This document shows positions 61,558 through 64,000 of a DNA stretch of 64,000 bases, piece after piece (the stretch's first letter is position 1; every line of letters begins with the position of its first letter). The notes beneath the pieces were generated by a model. The model was not told the origin of the DNA. It ran no database searches and saw only the letters and a list, made by a program, of their open reading frames with translations. The DNA comes from JBGTLU01 sp041743935 (lineage in GTDB: Bacteria > Bacteroidota > Bacteroidia > Sphingobacteriales > Sphingobacteriaceae): positions 1-64,000 of the forward strand of contig JBGTLU010000013.1 of NCBI GenBank assembly GCA_041743935.1, read 5' to 3'. The translations under genes were made by a program, and so were the position numbers.

Positions 61558-64000
61558 TTAATGATTTACAATCAGTTTCATGTTACTCTGATTAGTATTT
61601 GCATTTAAGCGAATAAAATAAACACCATTTGGCATGTCGCTCGTTGAAATTTCAAGTACATGATTTCCAGCATTTAATTTTTGCAAACCAAAAGATTTTA
61701 CTGTTTTTCCATGTATATCAACCACATCAATTTGTACTTCTGATCTATCTTTTAAAGTATATTCTAACCTCGTAAAATCTATTGCTGGGTTTGGATAAGC
61801 TTTTAAAGTAGAAAATATAGTGTTTAATTTATTATTTACACTAGTTACCACATCTTCTACAGCAAAAGTAGTCCTCCAAAGTGGAACTGTTTTGGTTGTA
61901 AATGAGGCATATTCTGCTCTAGTTATAAATTTATTTGGGTTGAATTTAAAACTACCTGGATTTTGTAAATCTGGTTCTGGTAATATAATCCCATTATCTA
62001 TAGCCAATTTTACATAACCTCTTAAGTTTAGAGGTATATCATTCAAATCGCTAGTTGGAATTGACATACCGTTTGCATTTCTTGCTCTGTTTTGTTGACC
62101 TAATGCTTGAATAAAAGAGTAAGCAGCTTCTAAACGTGTTACAAAAGCATTGGGTTTAAAATCATCGGCAGTATAGTTTAAGAATAAGGCCTCATTTTTT
62201 TGTGTTCTATCACGTAATGCAGCACCTACTGTTGTATTTGATTCATAGGCCAAAATTTTAGGACCACTAAACAAGCTACTTTTATTTACTGGTAGCGATA
62301 ATCTAATTCCTTGTCCCATTAAAAAATAATCTGCCATTTCTTCTCTGGTAATGAATTGATTAGGTTCAAAACCAGTGCTACGTCCGTCCATTAAGCGTTG
62401 CATGATGGCTAAATTAATTTCAGATTCAAGCGGATGATTGGCTACATCGTTTAGTCCAACGCCATTTTGCGGATAATAAGCCATGATGGTTCCTTGGAAA
62501 GTTTCAGGGTAAACCAAACCCTCTTCACTATTTACTTCCATGGTCCATTCTCCTGGTGCCGGATTGTTGATGTATGCGATTGGTAGTCCTAATAGTTCTG
62601 GTATAAGTCCTATCCTAGAATTGTAAACCTCTGCACCAGAAGGATTTTTAACGCTTAATGCTACCGTATTACCTGTAAACAAAAGATAACTTCTAAATCC
62701 TCCTTCAATTAATGAAACAATTAAATTACTTGAACCAGGTTTCACCTGAAATTTTTGAGTGAACTTTGTTGCTGCTATCGGGCTTAATTCAAACTCAACA
62801 TTTAATTGTTCTTTGTCAAATGGGAATTTGGAGTTAAAAGAACGTTTTATATTTACACCTGATGCAAAATTTAATGACTTATCCAATGATTTTTGTACCG
62901 CTGCATAAGCATTTACATAACCTGCTCCAACTTCCCAACCCTCATAACCTGGCATATTGGTAGCAGTTTCTTCTAAAATACTTTTTACTTCTTCAAAGGT
63001 TAAGCTTGGATTTGCCTCTAACATCAAAGCAACAATTCCTGCAACGTGCGGTGTTGCCATAGACGTACCAGAAATTGCCATATAGAATGGTATGTGCGCC
63101 GCATTTGGTGGATTACTGCCTGTGAGACCTATAGCACTTAAGGTTCTGGCAGACATAACGCCAACGCCAGGTGCAGTAACTGTAGGGCGGTTTACATATG
63201 TCCAGGTTTTGCCATCAATATCAAATTCATATTGCTCACCTTTAAAACCACGAGAGGAGAATGCAGCTAATCTGCCAAACCTATCACCTGCAGCTACAGA
63301 AATAACCCATGGAGCTGTCCAAGGGTTATGAGTATCTGCTCCAGGACCAGAGTTTCCGGCAGCAAAAATTACAATTATACCACTATCGTAGGTCTTTTTA
63401 GTAACTAAGTTAATAGGATGACTAGGATCAAAATCACCGTAATTACCCCAAGAATTAGTTACAATTCGGATGTTATGTTTTGCTTTATTAGAAATTGCAT
63501 AATCAAATCCACCTATTACATCCAAAACAAAAATAACACCTCCGCAACCATAGCCAATAATATCTGCTCCAGGTGCTACTCCTTTGTATAATCCTCCCGA
63601 CATCATACCATTTCCTCCAACCGTACCTGCAACGTGGGTTCCATGTCCTGAGTTGGTATCAGTATTAGGTATATTTTCCAAAAATACATTAGGTAAAATG
63701 TCCATTGGAGTATCATACCCTAAAATATCTCTAATTACTTGGTTATAAGCCCCCGGATTGGTGGTTCCTAATACGTTTTGCACAGTTCTGTCTAGCAATA
63801 ATAAGTCAGGATGAGTGGCATCAATACCACTATCATTTACTACTACTCCAATTCCTTTACCGGTAACAGGTAAGCCTTTGTTTAGTGCAGTAATAGCAGG
63901 GTCGTTTTGTAGTTTTTCAACCCCCGTAAGTTTTCTAGAGTTATCGTTATATAAAATAACAGAATCGTTTAGGTAAATAGATTTAACCGATTTGTTCTCA
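61558..64000 (-). CDS. T9SS-exported S8 serine protease with SLH-like repeats, N-terminus missing
   Basis: Subtilisin-like protease whose frame stays open to the right edge, so the start is outside the window. The catalytic triad is complete: Asp in VVNDSGID (codon 63832-63834), His in GHGTHVAGT (63643-63645) and Ser in GTSMATPHVAG (63061-63063). After the catalytic domain comes a segment with three SLH-like units (61888-62451), for example FEPNQFITREEMADYF and FNPNKFITRAEYASF. The last 80 residues are a T9SS sorting domain (AYPNPAIDFTRLEY, then PNGVYFIRLNA). The protein should be exported through the outer membrane by T9SS. Confidence 0.95.
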   Translation of the reverse strand, partial: ENKSVKSIYLNDSVILYNDNSRKLTGVEKLQNDPAITALNKGLPVTGKGIGVVVNDSGIDATHPDLLLLDRTVQNVLGTTNPGAYNQVIRDILGYDTPMDILPNVFLENIPNTDTNSGHGTHVAGTVGGNGMMSGGLYKGVAPGADIIGYGCGGVIFVLDVIGGFDYAISNKAKHNIRIVTNSWGNYGDFDPSHPINLVTKKTYDSGIIVIFAAGNSGPGADTHNPWTAPWVISVAAGDRFGRLAAFSSRGFKGEQYEFDIDGKTWTYVNRPTVTAPGVGVMSARTLSAIGLTGSNPPNAAHIPFYMAISGTSMATPHVAGIVALMLEANPSLTFEEVKSILEETATNMPGYEGWEVGAGYVNAYAAVQKSLDKSLNFASGVNIKRSFNSKFPFDKEQLNVEFELSPIAATKFTQKFQVKPGSSNLIVSLIEGGFRSYLLFTGNTVALSVKNPSGAEVYNSRIGLIPELLGLPIAYINNPAPGEWTMEVNSEEGLVYPETFQGTIMAYYPQNGVGLNDVANHPLESEINLAIMQRLMDGRSTGFEPNQFITREEMADYFLMGQGIRLSLPVNKSSLFSGPKILAYESNTTVGAALRDRTQKNEALFLNYTADDFKPNAFVTRLEAAYSFIQALGQQNRARNANGMSIPTSDLNDIPLNLRGYVKLAIDNGIILPEPDLQNPGSFKFNPNKFITRAEYASFTTKTVPLWRTTFAVEDVVTSVNNKLNTIFSTLKAYPNPAIDFTRLEYTLKDRSEVQIDVVDIHGKTVKSFGLQKLNAGNHVLEISTSDMPNGVYFIRLNANTNQSNMKLIVNH

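Noticed and set aside
63796..63798. TTG at 63798 as the start of the subtilase
   Set aside because: The frame is open upstream and contains the catalytic Asp motif NDSGID, so the TTG is an internal leucine.

Overview
The window is a stretch of chromosome from a low-GC, Gram-negative member of the phylum Bacteroidota. The evidence is a type IX secretion (T9SS) sorting domain, Bacteroidota-restricted families (DUF3078, DUF4290, DUF4783, DUF2851, the CCDC81-like HU domain, DUF3347), a Rho factor with an Asn/Gln-rich insert, promoters of the TTTG-N19-TAnnTTTG type and an almost complete absence of Shine-Dalgarno sites. I cannot place it below phylum level. No rRNA, tRNA, phage, insertion sequence or CRISPR array was seen. 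Most genes sit in long co-oriented runs, mainly on the minus strand.

Layout. 1-3.0 kb (+): end of guaA, a lipoprotein with a periplasmic-binding fold and an RsmB-like methyltransferase. 3.1-11.4 kb (-): YebC, MarC, two NSS-type sodium symporters (one with a 36-residue MetS-like partner), a membrane pyrophosphatase with a duplicated Cys-rich tail, and a DUF3078 protein. 11.5 kb (+): a cold-shock protein. 11.8-20.4 kb (-): a tightly packed run of TPR protein, outer-membrane barrel, HU-domain membrane protein, ExbB, ExbD, TonB-like protein and FolC. 20.5-23.9 kb (-): pyrR-pyrB and sppA. 23.9-24.9 kb (+): folK and a lone receiver protein. 24.9-27.4 kb (-): rho-pssA-purS. 27.6-30.4 kb (+): pyrF, DUF2851, PspC-like and NTF2-like genes.

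30.4-36.7 kb (-) holds a redox group (glycosyltransferase, membrane polyferredoxin, FAD oxidoreductase, DUF547, DM13 lipoprotein) next to a Crp/Fnr regulator and a LysE-type exporter; then murA, DUF4290 and a secreted CocE/NonD hydrolase. 40.9-48.3 kb (-) is a copper or heavy-metal island: multicopper oxidase, DUF2911, HMA-MauE protein, an AraC regulator with an HMA-like sensor domain, an outer-membrane protein, a secreted HMA protein, a TlpA-like thioredoxin, an HMA-DUF3347 protein and a small Cys-rich protein. Two of these genes are each broken by one missing base in an A6 run. 48.4-64 kb: PcrA/UvrD helicase, M20 dipeptidase, a 441-base intergenic region with REP-like palindromes, TRIC channel, DUF255 protein, a lipoprotein, gpmI, DUF4783, nadC, plsY, an M48 protease, pabB, and a T9SS-exported subtilase with SLH-like repeats that runs off the right edge.

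The strongest leads are the Cys-rich tail of the pyrophosphatase, the metal island with its HMA-AraC regulator and paired frameshifts, the ExbBD/TonB/TPR/HU run, the membrane redox group, and MurA with Asp in place of the fosfomycin-target Cys.
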